Shown here piece after piece: positions 6,552-13,510 of a stretch of 39,801 nucleotides of DNA (positions are counted from its first letter, which is position 1; every line of letters starts with the position of its first letter). Source of the stretch: an uncultured Prevotellaceae bacterium (GTDB taxonomy: Bacteria > Bacteroidota > Bacteroidia > Bacteroidales > Bacteroidaceae); contig CADAAR010000026.1 in assembly GCA_902785945.1 (NCBI GenBank), positions 1 through 39,801 of the forward strand. The letters run 5' to 3'. The notes under the pieces are model-generated. The model ran no database searches and had not been told where the DNA came from. It worked only from the letters and a program-made list of their open reading frames with translations. A program made the translations under genes and the position numbers.

Positions 6552-8870
6552 TTATCCCTTGAATCTCAGATTTTGGAAACTGTCAACTGTCAACTGAAGA
6601 ATGTAGCCGCGCGATTTCCATTGCGAGATCATCTTCGCGGTGCCTTTCGTACCGAGGCCTTCTTGTTTGCGGATGCGGTCGGCATCGTCGCGAGAGAATG
6701 TTTCCGGCAGCAGCGTCAGCAGATTCTGAGGGCCACGATGCTGACCGTTCTCGGCAATGTTGTTGGCATTGTCGATGGCGGTGCCGAAGAAGTGCATCTT
6801 ACACCACAGATCGTAGTTCAGCGACCAACGGATAAAGGGCTCGAAGCGCTCGTCCCACTGACAGCCGTTGGCCACATAGAGCACGCAGGCCTTCAGCCAG
6901 GCGATTACATTGGCGCGGAACGAAAGATTCTCGTAAGTCCTTGATTGCGAGAGCTGTGCGAACTCAGCACACTCGCGACACAACCGCTCTGCCAGATTGA
7001 ACGCCTCAGGACAGTCCACCTCGCCTCGCGCCGCACAGAGCCGTTCGATGTAGGGTTTCAGCGCCTCGTCGAAGGCCGCATCATACTCCCCGTACCGAGG
7101 TATCTCCGCACCAATCTCCCGCTCAGGAATCGTACAGAAATTGATACGCGAAACGGGCCCGTCGGTCAGCACCCGTTGGAAATAACGCTGGCCCTTCTGA
7201 ATGGTGGTCGCCGCATTCCAGTTGAACCGGATCTGCACACGCTCGGTGATGGACTGCGTGCCGATACGCGTCTGTCCGTAACGGTTGTTGGGATCGAAGG
7301 CCAGACACATGATCTGAAACTGACTGCCCGTCCGTCCGTTGCCTTTCAGCGCGTCGAACTGGTCGATCTCGTTCAGCTTCACATAAAGGAAGTGGTCTTC
7401 TGCCTCGGCCGTACGCATCACGAAAGCCGGATTGGTCATGTCGGCATCGATTTCCTGAATCACAAGCCCTTCAGGTCGCGGTTTCTTGTCCTTGTTGGCA
7501 CCCTTCGCATTGACCTCGTTCTTCCACTCCTTCTCACGGCGCATATTTTCCGCATCGCGACGGCGGATGTCCGCCATGATGTGGTCGATGGGGTCAGAGA
7601 TACAGTCCTTACCAGCACCCGTTCCCGCCATCAGACAGTTCATCAGTGTGGCCTCATGACGCTTGTTGTCGATATAGCGGAAGTACACCTTCCACAGATG
7701 CACCGCCAACGACGGGAACACCGCATGCGCCACCGCCGCCTTGTAGATATCGGGCGTTCGCGACACCAAGAGTGCTATCGGCTCCGGCAGCGTTTCTGGC
7801 ATCTCCGGCGGCATCTCCGTCTCACAAAGGGGACGGTCCCTTTTGTGCGATTCCACTTCGTGCGATTTCTCGCGTTCGAGGCTGTCGAGCACCACCTTCA
7901 GACGCTGCGGCATCGACTCGAACTTGCTGCTGAGGGCATTTCGGATTTTCTGGCGTTTCTCCTCGATGGGGAAGTTGTCATAGCAAGGAATGACCTGATC
8001 GAGCCAGTCGGCATTCTTACCACAGATATGCCGCAGGTCGGAAGCCAGCTGGAAGGTCAGCGTATCGCGGTCGCCCTCCGTCGGCTCAAAGCCTTTGTTG
8101 TTCACCTCCCAATAGCGTTTCAGGATGTCAGTAAACGGAATGCCGTGATAGTCTGAGGGGTATGTTTGATGGCTGATGTTTGACGGCTGATGGCCGACAT
8201 CTTCCATCTTACATCTTCCATCATCCATCTTCTCCTCCCACGGCCGGTAGTGCTTGTTGGCACGCTTGGCACCTTCGGGCAGGTCTTCCTCTCCCCTCGC
8301 CTCGCGCTCCGATAGCGCCTGATACTCCGCCGCCGATTCCTCCTCAGTCATCGGTTCTTCAAACAGGCCGTCGTCGAGATAAGGCAAATCCTCTTCCGAC
8401 CCGCTGGTAGAGAATACCACGCGCTGCAGATCGTGCGCACTCGTGTCCATCTCTATCTGGAGGATGGTGGCCACGCGCACCTGATTCTCCAGGATGGTCT
8501 TACCCCGTTCGCGACGGCAGACCAGATGCCACCCGCCGCTGGCCGAGCGTTCGAGCATCATCAGCCCGATCTCGTCCTTCTTCGAGAGTATGAGCTGCTT
8601 GTAGGCCGAAGACTGCTGCTCATCATAACAGTCGACATCGTGGAAGAAGAAACTGCCGATGTGCTGGCAGCCTGCCAAACGCCCGTTGACGGGTCGCGCA
8701 TTGTAGGCCAGCTGCAACAATTTAAGCTTCGCCTTCTTGTCGCCATTGTAGTATTTTTTCAGATTTTTACGGTTCGGGCTGGAATTGCGGAGTCGCATCA
8801 ACTCAGCCCTGTTCTTGACGGGGCAGGCCAACTTATGCCTTGCCCCGTCGTACGTAATGCAGTATATCAT
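6552..8870 (-). CDS. VirE_N / DUF3987 primase-helicase-like protein
   Basis: A 772-residue protein. The N-terminal part (about 1-160) resembles the BT4734/VirE N-terminal domain, with an acidic DVD motif in FFHDVDCYDEQ (about residue 77) as in primase-type active sites. About 230-330 is a helical linker domain (YHGIPFTDILKRYWEVNN...). From about 360 to the end it resembles DUF3987, with a Walker A-like NCLMAGTGAGKD near residue 415 and DADMTNPAF / KLNEIDQFD as candidate Walker B and sensor regions. Such proteins are found on Bacteroidales mobile elements and are thought to act in DNA replication. Three repeat-derived stretches sit in frame (8165-8234, 7823-7847, 6575-6602); the last supplies the final residues before the stop. 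It is the last gene of the minus-strand group starting at 11343. Confidence 0.85.
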   Translation of the reverse strand: MIYCITYDGARHKLACPVKNRAELMRLRNSSPNRKNLKKYYNGDKKAKLKLLQLAYNARPVNGRLAGCQHIGSFFFHDVDCYDEQQSSAYKQLILSKKDEIGLMMLERSASGGWHLVCRRERGKTILENQVRVATILQIEMDTSAHDLQRVVFSTSGSEEDLPYLDDGLFEEPMTEEESAAEYQALSEREARGEEDLPEGAKRANKHYRPWEEKMDDGRCKMEDVGHQPSNISHQTYPSDYHGIPFTDILKRYWEVNNKGFEPTEGDRDTLTFQLASDLRHICGKNADWLDQVIPCYDNFPIEEKRQKIRNALSSKFESMPQRLKVVLDSLEREKSHEVESHKRDRPLCETEMPPEMPETLPEPIALLVSRTPDIYKAAVAHAVFPSLAVHLWKVYFRYIDNKRHEATLMNCLMAGTGAGKDCISDPIDHIMADIRRRDAENMRREKEWKNEVNAKGANKDKKPRPEGLVIQEIDADMTNPAFVMRTAEAEDHFLYVKLNEIDQFDALKGNGRTGSQFQIMCLAFDPNNRYGQTRIGTQSITERVQIRFNWNAATTIQKGQRYFQRVLTDGPVSRINFCTIPEREIGAEIPRYGEYDAAFDEALKPYIERLCAARGEVDCPEAFNLAERLCRECAEFAQLSQSRTYENLSFRANVIAWLKACVLYVANGCQWDERFEPFIRWSLNYDLWCKMHFFGTAIDNANNIAENGQHRGPQNLLTLLPETFSRDDADRIRKQEGLGTKGTAKMISQWKSRGYILQLTVDSFQNLRFKG
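6575..6602. repeat. CTGTCAA heptamer repeat at the primase C-terminus
   Basis: GGAAACTGTCAACTGTCAAC then TGAAGAA, the full conserved unit with both flanks. Read on the minus strand it encodes [10 protein letters not shown], the last residues of the primase-like protein. Confidence 0.85.
7823..7847. repeat. GGGACGG palindrome inside the primase frame
   Basis: CACAAAGGGGACGGTCCCTTTTGTG, a near-perfect 25-bp palindrome of the same family as 4080-4108 and 11743-11773. It is read in frame as part of SHKRDRPLCE in a low-complexity linker just before the DUF3987 part. Confidence 0.78.
8165..8234. repeat. ten degenerate heptamers inside the primase frame
   Basis: Splits cleanly into ten 7-mers: TTTGATG GCTGATG TTTGACG GCTGATG GCCGACA TCTTCCA TCTTACA TCTTCCA TCATCCA TCTTCTC. 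Read in frame as part of the linker KMDDGRCKMEDVGHQPSNI. Twenty bases of it (8200-8219) recur exactly downstream of valS at 33724-33743. Confidence 0.82.
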
Positions 8871-8924
8871 TCAGTAGTTCTTGTGTGTGTTGTTAGTTTG
8901 TGTGTGTTCGGGCGTCGGTAGCGG

Positions 8925-9311
8925 TCAGTTCGCAATCAGCTCGTTGTAAGCAGCAGCCGCCTCCCACGACTCATTGATGAGGATCTTTGCCACATCGTGC
9001 TCCTCCGGATGGAAGATCTTGATAGTCAGCAGCACAGCATCGTCTCTGGTGCGCGTCAGACAACCGTGATTCATCCGCTTGATGACGTGCGACTTGCTTC
9101 TGTCGCGCCTGCGAAGTTTCACCACAAACTGGCCGTTGGGTGCCGTTGTCAGATAGGCATCGCCGCTGAAGCCCGTCAGCATTTTGTTACCACTAGCCTT
9201 CGGTGTAAAACCGACCGACTTTCCCTTTTTCTCACTCTCGCTGAAAGCGGCTGTACCGCTCACCAGCATTGTCATTTTCATGTTAGTCTTGCTCATAGTT
9301 TTTGTCTTCAT
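8925..9311 (-). CDS. small hypothetical protein
   Basis: A 128-residue basic, soluble protein with no signal peptide. The middle has several short beta-like stretches (DAYLTTAPNGQFVVKLRRRDRSKSH) and the end is helical (ESWEAAAAYNELIA). I do not recognise a family. Starts are possible at Met1 (9311) or Met6 (9296); upstream is only the heptamer tract. It lies between the lysozyme and the primase-like gene, transcribed in the same direction, so probably in one operon. The basic surface could suit nucleic-acid contact, but that is a guess. Confidence 0.65.
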   Translation of the reverse strand: MKTKTMSKTNMKMTMLVSGTAAFSESEKKGKSVGFTPKASGNKMLTGFSGDAYLTTAPNGQFVVKLRRRDRSKSHVIKRMNHGCLTRTRDDAVLLTIKIFHPEEHDVAKILINESWEAAAAYNELIAN

Positions 9312-9313
9312 TA

Positions 9314-9355
9314 TTCTTCACTCTTCATTCTTCACTCTTCATTCTTCACTCTTCA
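9314..9355. repeat. six alternating heptamers between lysozyme and the next gene
   Basis: TTCTTCA and CTCTTCA alternate three times. The left end lies just ahead of the start at 9311; the right end encodes the last residues and stop of the lysozyme. Confidence 0.88.
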
Positions 9356-9780
9356 TTCTGAAAGAATCTCTCTGCTTCCCATTGGCGACGCTTTTCGAGG
9401 CCTTTCAGGCGCTTGCCACCAGCATACACCCAGCGCATGAACTCTTTGCGAATCTGATGCATCGAGCCGCCTTCGCGAATCCTTTTCAACAGCGTCGAGT
9501 TGATAAGTCGGCCGATACCCAGGTTAAAGGCGAAAGACGTGAGCGCATCCAGCTGGCCTTGCGTGTGGACGACGCCCAACTGCATGACATCGTGCACCAC
9601 TCTTCTCACATCATCTCTCAGCAGCTGGTCGGCCCAGTACTCCGTCAGACGGTCGCCCATCTTAACGTGGCGCGTGTGGCCGTAGCCAATGGTTGGAACA
9701 CCTGCTGCGTCGCGATAGGCCATCAGTCGCAGCCCTTCAAACTCTTTCAGTTTCTGAATTAAACTTTCACTTGCTTTCAT
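9346..9780 (-). CDS. phage-type lysozyme, glycoside hydrolase family 24
   Basis: A 144-residue endolysin-like muramidase that would cut the MurNAc-GlcNAc bond of peptidoglycan. The catalytic Glu is seen in KEFEGLRL (Glu15), followed by the usual AYRDAAGVPTIGYGHT segment (about 22-36) and later DALTSFAFNLGIGRLINSTLL and the terminal RRQWEAERFF. There is no signal peptide or membrane segment, so export would need a holin or lysis, as with phage lysozymes. It lies between a coiled-coil gene and a small basic gene in the primase operon. Its last codons and stop come from the heptamer repeat 9314-9355. The family assignment is firm; whether it acts as a lysis enzyme here is unknown. Confidence 0.93.
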   Translation of the reverse strand: MKASESLIQKLKEFEGLRLMAYRDAAGVPTIGYGHTRHVKMGDRLTEYWADQLLRDDVRRVVHDVMQLGVVHTQGQLDALTSFAFNLGIGRLINSTLLKRIREGGSMHQIRKEFMRWVYAGGKRLKGLEKRRQWEAERFFQNEE

Positions 9781-9785
9781 AACGC

Positions 9786-10340
9786 TTAAAACTCTTGGTC
9801 AAACGGACGGAATTCAGACTCAGGCTCAGGCTGATCATCAGTGATGGTGTCGAGCGACGCAAATAAATCGTACTTCTGAAACAGCTTCACCATCAGCGAG
9901 TGGGCGGGCAGCGAGATGGCATCCTCCTCGATCTGACCGCAGATAATCTTGAAATGCCAGCGCTCCACCTCGCGGGTAAACTCGGTCTTCTCGCCGAAGA
10001 CGACATAGCTGAGCAGTGCCGACATCATCTTGACCTGCTGCTCCTTGTTGTAGAACCTGAGCATACGCTTCACACGGAACTGGTTCATCGGCGTGAGCCA
10101 GAGGAAGAGATAGTCGCGCATGATGCTCACCGTATCGTCGGTGGCCTGCTTCATCATCCGGATTTTCTCCAGCGCATCCTTCAGCTTGTCGTTGGTCAGA
10201 TAGAGCGTGCGCTGCGTAAGTCGCAGTTCGTTCTTCGTGGCGTGCAGCTCGTTGCGCAGAACACGCATCTTGTAGAGTTTCTTTTTCAGAACCTTCTGAG
10301 TGTCCTCCAGTTCGAGTCTCAGTTTTTCTTCTTTTCCCAT
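9786..10340 (-). CDS. coiled-coil hypothetical protein
   Basis: About 184 residues from the chosen Met (GKEEKLRLELEDTQKVLKK). Residues 1-75 are a long, highly charged coiled coil, followed by a helical domain (DYLFLWLTPMNQFRVKRMLRFYNKEQQ) and an acidic C-terminus (DDQPEPESEFRPFDQEF). I start at 10340 because the ATG follows a purine-rich stretch; the longer frame to 10367 adds only nine residues. The spacing to the lysozyme is 5 nt, so they are co-transcribed. No family recognised. A terminator for the preceding gene lies upstream at 10381-10417, so this gene may have its own promoter. Confidence 0.7.
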   Translation of the reverse strand: MGKEEKLRLELEDTQKVLKKKLYKMRVLRNELHATKNELRLTQRTLYLTNDKLKDALEKIRMMKQATDDTVSIMRDYLFLWLTPMNQFRVKRMLRFYNKEQQVKMMSALLSYVVFGEKTEFTREVERWHFKIICGQIEEDAISLPAHSLMVKLFQKYDLFASLDTITDDQPEPESEFRPFDQEF

Positions 10341-10380
10341 ACCTTTTTTATTTTTTAAGTAAGACAACTGGGCCCATACG

Positions 10381-10417
10381 AAAAAAGCCCACAGACTTCA
10401 TTTTGAAATCCGTGGGC
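10381..10417 (-). terminator. intrinsic terminator, minus strand
   Basis: On the minus strand GCCCACGGATTTCA ... TGAAGTCTGTGGGC folds into a long stem with two mismatches followed by six Ts. It ends the two-gene group 11343-10460 and separates it from the coiled-coil/lysozyme/primase genes. Confidence 0.82.
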
Positions 10418-10459
10418 AAAGTTACGGGTGGTGTAGTGGCTGTGTAGTACTACAAGGTT

Positions 10460-10921
10460 TTACTCGTCGAGGTATGTAATGCGTATGTCGCTGGCTGCCT
10501 GCGAGTTATACGGTTCTAAAATTTTTGCAACCATTTCTGCATCCTGCTGGATATTGTGGGGGTACACGTCCATTTTTCCGATTTCCATGATTTTCTGTCG
10601 CACGCTGCCGGACTTGTAGCCCGTCACGGCGCTGATGAAATCGGCCAGTTGGGTCTTGTGCTTGCCAAAGCCTTGTTCGAGCGGTTCGCCTAGGAGGGTC
10701 GACAACAGGATCACCGCCTGCCCTATCGACAGTTGCTTCGATGCCGTCGCTGACTCTTGGGTGGTTTCGGTTGCCGCCGCGCTTTCGTTCTCTGCTGCCG
10801 TCACTGGCTCAGCAGGCTGACTCGGCTGAGTGGTGTGGATGTGCTGTTGTAATACGTTGCCGTTTACCGGTCCGAAGTTAAAGGCAATCTGGGTTGCCTT
10901 GTGCTGATGGTCGTCTGTCAT
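10460..10921 (-). CDS. hypothetical protein with Gln/Ala-rich N-terminus
   Basis: A 153-residue protein. The first 20 residues include a beta-like IAFNFGPVNGNVLQQHIH, followed by a Ser/Thr/Ala/Gln-rich linker to about residue 60 and a helical C-terminal domain (LSIGQAVILLSTLLGEPLEQ ... LADFISAVTGYKSGSVRQKI). The combination of a short G-x-V-N-x-x segment and a helical tail also appears in the gene at 39114 in the second locus (AEGSWHVDNSTIGTL), so the two may be distant relatives. Its start overlaps the preceding stop codon by one base (TAATG), showing coupling. No family name. Confidence 0.68.
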   Translation of the reverse strand: MTDDHQHKATQIAFNFGPVNGNVLQQHIHTTQPSQPAEPVTAAENESAAATETTQESATASKQLSIGQAVILLSTLLGEPLEQGFGKHKTQLADFISAVTGYKSGSVRQKIMEIGKMDVYPHNIQQDAEMVAKILEPYNSQAASDIRITYLDE

Positions 10922-11343
10922 TATTCTAATAATTTAGGGTCTGTATCTGGGTTTGGGTTAGGGTCGAATCTTAGATCCTGCTTGGTGATATTGCCTTGAA
11001 GGGGTCCGCCATTATTGGCGATGTGGTTCTGCTGCTGGATATGCTGCACAGGCGCCACCGGTTCGTGTCGCTTGGCATAGAGGGCGGCCAACTTGTCCTG
11101 ATATTCAAACATCAGGTTAACAGGCATGCCCATCTGCACATGCGAACGGGCCGCCATTGTAAAGGCGGAATAAGCGTTGTCGTAATCGCTCTTGCCAGCT
11201 ACCTGACTCAGAAGGTTGTCAAGCACCTCCCTATATGCTGCATCGGGACGGGAGCCGAAGCCACCGCCGCCCACTTCAGGAATGGGGCCAACGTCTGCCC
11301 CATCACCCTTGTTTCCAAGTGATGCGTTAATAGGAATTTCCAT
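10921..11343 (-). CDS. hypothetical protein, first gene of the minus-strand group
   Basis: About 140 residues from MEIPINASLGNKG. A Gly-rich start (EVGGGGFGSRPDAAYREVL), a helical middle (DYDNAYSAFTMAARSHVQMG) and a tail with HIQQQNHIANNGGPLQGNI. The longer frame to 11490 would begin inside AT-rich, repeat-bearing DNA and adds a basic stretch with no family character, so I prefer 11343. It is coupled to the next gene. The G-P-x-x-G-N-I motif at the end recalls GPVNGNVLQQ in that next gene, suggesting the two contain a shared short element. Function unknown. Confidence 0.65.
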   Translation of the reverse strand: MEIPINASLGNKGDGADVGPIPEVGGGGFGSRPDAAYREVLDNLLSQVAGKSDYDNAYSAFTMAARSHVQMGMPVNLMFEYQDKLAALYAKRHEPVAPVQHIQQQNHIANNGGPLQGNITKQDLRFDPNPNPDTDPKLLE

Positions 11344-11580
11344 CTTATTGATTGATATGGAGTTACGTGCTTGATATGATAATTTTTTGAGTAAATGGTT
11401 CAGTAATCGTTGGCGTCGAGAGGGTAATGAGATCCATCCGCCGGAGCGGAGCATAGCGTTTGCAAAATTACAAAATATCTGTGAGACCACAAAAAATTGT
11501 TTCGGCGAATTTTGCGGTTCTAACGTTAAAGAATGTCAAGTCAGTATGACTCAAATAGTTACGCCCAGTTGTTGGGATGG

Positions 11581-11607
11581 TGACAGTTGACAGTTGACAG
11601 TTGACAG
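11581..11607. repeat. TTGACAG heptamer repeat, left arm of an inverted pair
   Basis: Nearly four TTGACAG units ending TTTCC. Lies in inverted orientation to the copy at 11706-11735, with the 38-bp AT palindrome between them. Confidence 0.85.
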
Positions 11608-11646
11608 TTTCCTGATTGAGGATTACGGAATAAGACTCAATTAAAA

Positions 11647-11684
11647 TATACTTATATATAATATATATATTATATATAAGTATA
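11647..11684. repeat. perfect 38-bp AT palindrome
   Basis: Bases 11647-11665 are the exact reverse complement of 11666-11684 (outer end TATACTTATATATAA). It has 36 A/T bases, with one C and one G. It lies in the 658-nt gap between divergent operons and could extrude as a cruciform or act as a binding or unwinding site. Confidence 0.9.
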
Positions 11685-11705
11685 AGATATGGCTATACCT
11701 ATTTT

Positions 11706-11735
11706 CAAGAAACTGTCAACTGTCAACTGAAGAAC
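11706..11735. repeat. CTGTCAA heptamer repeat, right arm of the inverted pair
   Basis: AAGAAACTGTCAACTGTCAA followed by CTGAAGAAC. Same unit as 6575-6602. Confidence 0.85.
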
Positions 11736-11742
11736 TGAAGAA

Positions 11743-11773
11743 TTACACAACAGGGTCGATTCCTATTGTGTAA
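11743..11773. repeat. palindrome of the GGGACGG family, third copy
   Basis: TTACACAACAGGGT and TTCCTATTGTGTAA pair with two mismatches around a short centre; the right arm ATTCCTATTGTGTA matches that of 4080-4108. Confidence 0.68.
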
Positions 11774-11805
11774 AAAAACACGGTTTTGCCAAAAATGGGA
11801 TAAAA

Positions 11806-11837
11806 TTTGCAAACGGCTAAAAAATTTTGTACCTTTG
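11806..11837 (+). promoter_or_regulatory. promoter of the HU-Ig gene
   Basis: TTTG at 11806-11809, 20 nt, TACCTTTG at 11830-11837. Transcription should start near 11844. Confidence 0.72.
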
Positions 11838-11844
11838 CAGTGTC

Positions 11845-12001
11845 AATGATAAAAGACGAAATTTGCGGCCTAACCAGACAACAAAAAATTCCTAGCGCGC
11901 GGGCACTTGTTTCCTAGGTAAATCCAAAAACAGAGTCGAAATCGGCGACGATGAAAACAATTAACAAAAGTACTAACCAACACAAAACAAACTAAAAAAC
12001 T
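11845..12001 (+). other. long 5' leader of the HU-Ig gene
   Basis: About 155 nt lie between the predicted start of transcription and the ATG, long for this genome. It holds CCTAG (11891-11895) pairing with CTAGG (11914-11918) around a GC-rich loop (CGCGCGGGCACTTG), then a very A-rich, structure-poor stretch up to the start. The layout suggests a leader with a regulatory hairpin or a ribosome-loading region. No known riboswitch is evident. Confidence 0.42.
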
Positions 12002-12835
12002 ATGGCACTAAAAGTAAAAGCAGTAGAACGAAAGATTAAGTTCACTAAAGACGAGAATGATCCTGGCGTTTATCGCTATGTTATGCAACCCGACCTCTAC
12101 ATCGCGCTGAATCAGGCGAAGGTCATCCGTGAGGCGGCTCTCCGCTCAGGCGTGAGCCAAGGTGTGATGAAGGCCTGCTGGGATGCAGCCGGCGAGGTGA
12201 TCAAGGCGTGGGCAACGGAAGGTCACTCTGTGGCGCTGCCTGGATTGGGTACGATGCGCTTCGGCCTCCGCGCCAAGAGTGTGGCGAAGGTTGAGGATGT
12301 GAAGACCTCGCTGATCAGCACCCGCCGCATTATCTTCACGCCGACGCAGGACCTGAAGGACGAGCTGGCCAACACCGCCATCCAGATTACCTGCTACGAC
12401 CGCAACGGCAACCTCGTGAAGCGTGTGACCTCGGCCGACGCAGGCACCGTGGAGGATCCTGAGGGCGACGAGAACACCAACACCGAGAATGACCAGAACA
12501 GTCAGAACAGTCAGAGCGAACAGGGCAATCAGAGCCAGCAGACCGCTAGCACCTTTGCGCTGACGATCTCGAAGACTGGTATCGGCTCGGCCAGCGTCAC
12601 CAAGGATGGTAATGCCGTAACCTCGGGTGCTTCTCTGAATGAGGACGATGAGGTGGAGATCAGCATTACGCCCGCTGAAGGCCAAGTACCTACGGCCACC
12701 GTGAATGGCTCGGAGATTGAGCTGACTGAGGACAATGGTGTCTACACTGGTAGCTTCGCTATGCCTGGTCAGGCCTCGACCCTAATCATCAACACCGGTG
12801 AAGGTGAAGATGACGATTATGATCCGAACGCCTAA
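12002..12835 (+). CDS. HU-family DNA-binding protein with Ig-like C-terminal domain
   Basis: A 277-residue protein. Residues 1-125 are an HU/IHF-like fold of the Bacteroidota HU-HIG type (LYIALNQAKVIREAAL, VALPGLGTMRFGLRAKSVAK, STRRIIFTPTQDLKDELANT). Residues about 155-182 are an Asn/Gln/Ser-rich linker (NDQNSQNSQSEQGNQSQQ). Residues 183-270 form a beta-rich Ig/Big-like domain (FALTISKTGIGSASVTKDG ... MPGQASTLIINTGEG). The protein is far longer than ordinary HU (90 residues). The HU part should bind or bend DNA; the role of the Ig-like part is unknown. There is no signal peptide. It is followed by the smalltalk peptide gene and diverges from the group beginning at 11343. In this clade such proteins are known to be mobile-element or conflict associated; that is family knowledge, not shown here. 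Confidence 0.88.
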   Translation: MALKVKAVERKIKFTKDENDPGVYRYVMQPDLYIALNQAKVIREAALRSGVSQGVMKACWDAAGEVIKAWATEGHSVALPGLGTMRFGLRAKSVAKVEDVKTSLISTRRIIFTPTQDLKDELANTAIQITCYDRNGNLVKRVTSADAGTVEDPEGDENTNTENDQNSQNSQSEQGNQSQQTASTFALTISKTGIGSASVTKDGNAVTSGASLNEDDEVEISITPAEGQVPTATVNGSEIELTEDNGVYTGSFAMPGQASTLIINTGEGEDDDYDPNA

Positions 12836-12837
12836 GC

Positions 12838-12865
12838 GAGTGAAGAGTGAAGAGTGAAGAGTGAA
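12838..12865. repeat. four GAGTGAA heptamers
   Basis: Four exact copies between the HU-Ig stop and the smalltalk start. It is the reverse complement of the TTCACTC unit seen at 9314-9355 and 37877-37904. Confidence 0.9.
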
Positions 12866-12870
12866 GAATT

Positions 12871-12978
12871 ATGAAGAAGCGGATTATTGAGGTAGCGGTG
12901 AAGGTGATAGTAGCCGCACTCACAGCCTTCCTGACGGCCATTACGACCACGAGCTGCATGGGCTACGGCCCCTTCTAA
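12871..12978 (+). CDS. smalltalk protein (35-residue membrane/lipoprotein-like peptide)
   Basis: A 35-residue peptide: basic start MKKRIIEVAVKV, a hydrophobic helix (IVAALTAFLTAITTTS), then CMGYGPF. The pattern of a short basic start, one hydrophobic stretch and a terminal Cys-Met matches the small peptides called smalltalk in Bacteroidales, which usually sit next to HU-like proteins and an amidase. Its Cys near the end could be lipidated, but only six residues follow it. It is preceded by heptamers and followed by a strong terminator. Its role is unknown. Confidence 0.85.
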   Translation: MKKRIIEVAVKVIVAALTAFLTAITTTSCMGYGPF

Positions 12979-12982
12979 CAAG

Positions 12983-13014
12983 AATCCCCTCGCAGAATTG
13001 CGAGGGGATTTTTT
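12983..13014 (+). terminator. intrinsic terminator of HU-Ig/smalltalk
   Basis: AATCCCCTCGCA, loop GAAT, TGCGAGGGGATT, then TTTT. Perfect 12-bp stem. The T run overlaps the stop codon of the convergent macrodomain gene. Confidence 0.93.
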
Positions 13015-13507
13015 ATTGATAGTACTGCGCGTCGGATTCCGAGAAGCAACAGACGATGATCTCACCCGAGTAGCCGCGTTGGAGATGTTCGTTGAGCACG
13101 CGTGTGGCGATGCGGGCGGCTTCGGCCTTGGGGAAGCCATAGACGCCGGTGCTGATGCAGGAGAAGGCGATGCTTTGGAGATTGTTTTCCTCTGCCAGAC
13201 GCATGGCGGTATCGTAGCAGGAGGCGAGCAGCTCGCGCTCGTTCTGACCGCCGCCATACCAGATGGGGCCTACGGTATGAATGACTTTCTTACACGGCAG
13301 GTTGTAGGCGTCGGTCATTTTGCTCTGGCCAGTGTCGCAGCCACCCAGCGTTCTGCACTCTTCCAGCAGTTTCTTTCCCGCTGCGCGGTGGATGGCGCCG
13401 TCGACGCCTCCCCCACCCAACAGCGAACGGTTGGCTGCGTTCACAATGGCATCAACTTTTAAGGTGGTGATGTCGGCCACAACAATCTTGATCTGTTTCA
13501 TCTTCAT
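13013..13507 (-). CDS. macrodomain protein, probable O-acetyl-ADP-ribose deacetylase
   Basis: A 164-residue single macrodomain of the MacroD/YmdB type, which removes acyl or ADP-ribosyl groups. Visible motifs: [20 protein letters not shown] (Asn of the ADP-ribose pocket), [14 protein letters not shown] (glycine-rich loop), [21 protein letters not shown], and [19 protein letters not shown] (second phosphate loop). Length is normal. No signal peptide, so cytoplasmic. It lies 3 nt downstream of the gene that ends at 13511 in the opposite order of transcription (it starts at 13507 after the stop of nothing else), and is read in the same direction as the sigma group 15915-13511, so it may be the last gene of that operon. 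Confidence 0.93.
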   Translation of the reverse strand: MKMKQIKIVVADITTLKVDAIVNAANRSLLGGGGVDGAIHRAAGKKLLEECRTLGGCDTGQSKMTDAYNLPCKKVIHTVGPIWYGGGQNERELLASCYDTAMRLAEENNLQSIAFSCISTGVYGFPKAEAARIATRVLNEHLQRGYSGEIIVCCFSESDAQYYQ

Positions 13508-13510
13508 CTG

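Noticed and set aside
6945-8156. 403-codon frame opposite the primase-like gene
   Set aside because: Antisense shadow of a GC-rich gene; composition rich in His, Arg and Leu, and no motifs, while the minus strand encodes recognisable domains.
9314-9355. Possible CRISPR-like array
   Set aside because: Units are 7 nt with no spacers and no cas genes nearby.
11387-11590. 67-codon plus-strand frame in the divergent gap
   Set aside because: No promoter or family; sits in repeat-bearing DNA.
6552-12978. Ordinary prophage
   Set aside because: A lysozyme and primase-like protein suggest phage, but there is no capsid, portal, terminase, tail or integrase gene.
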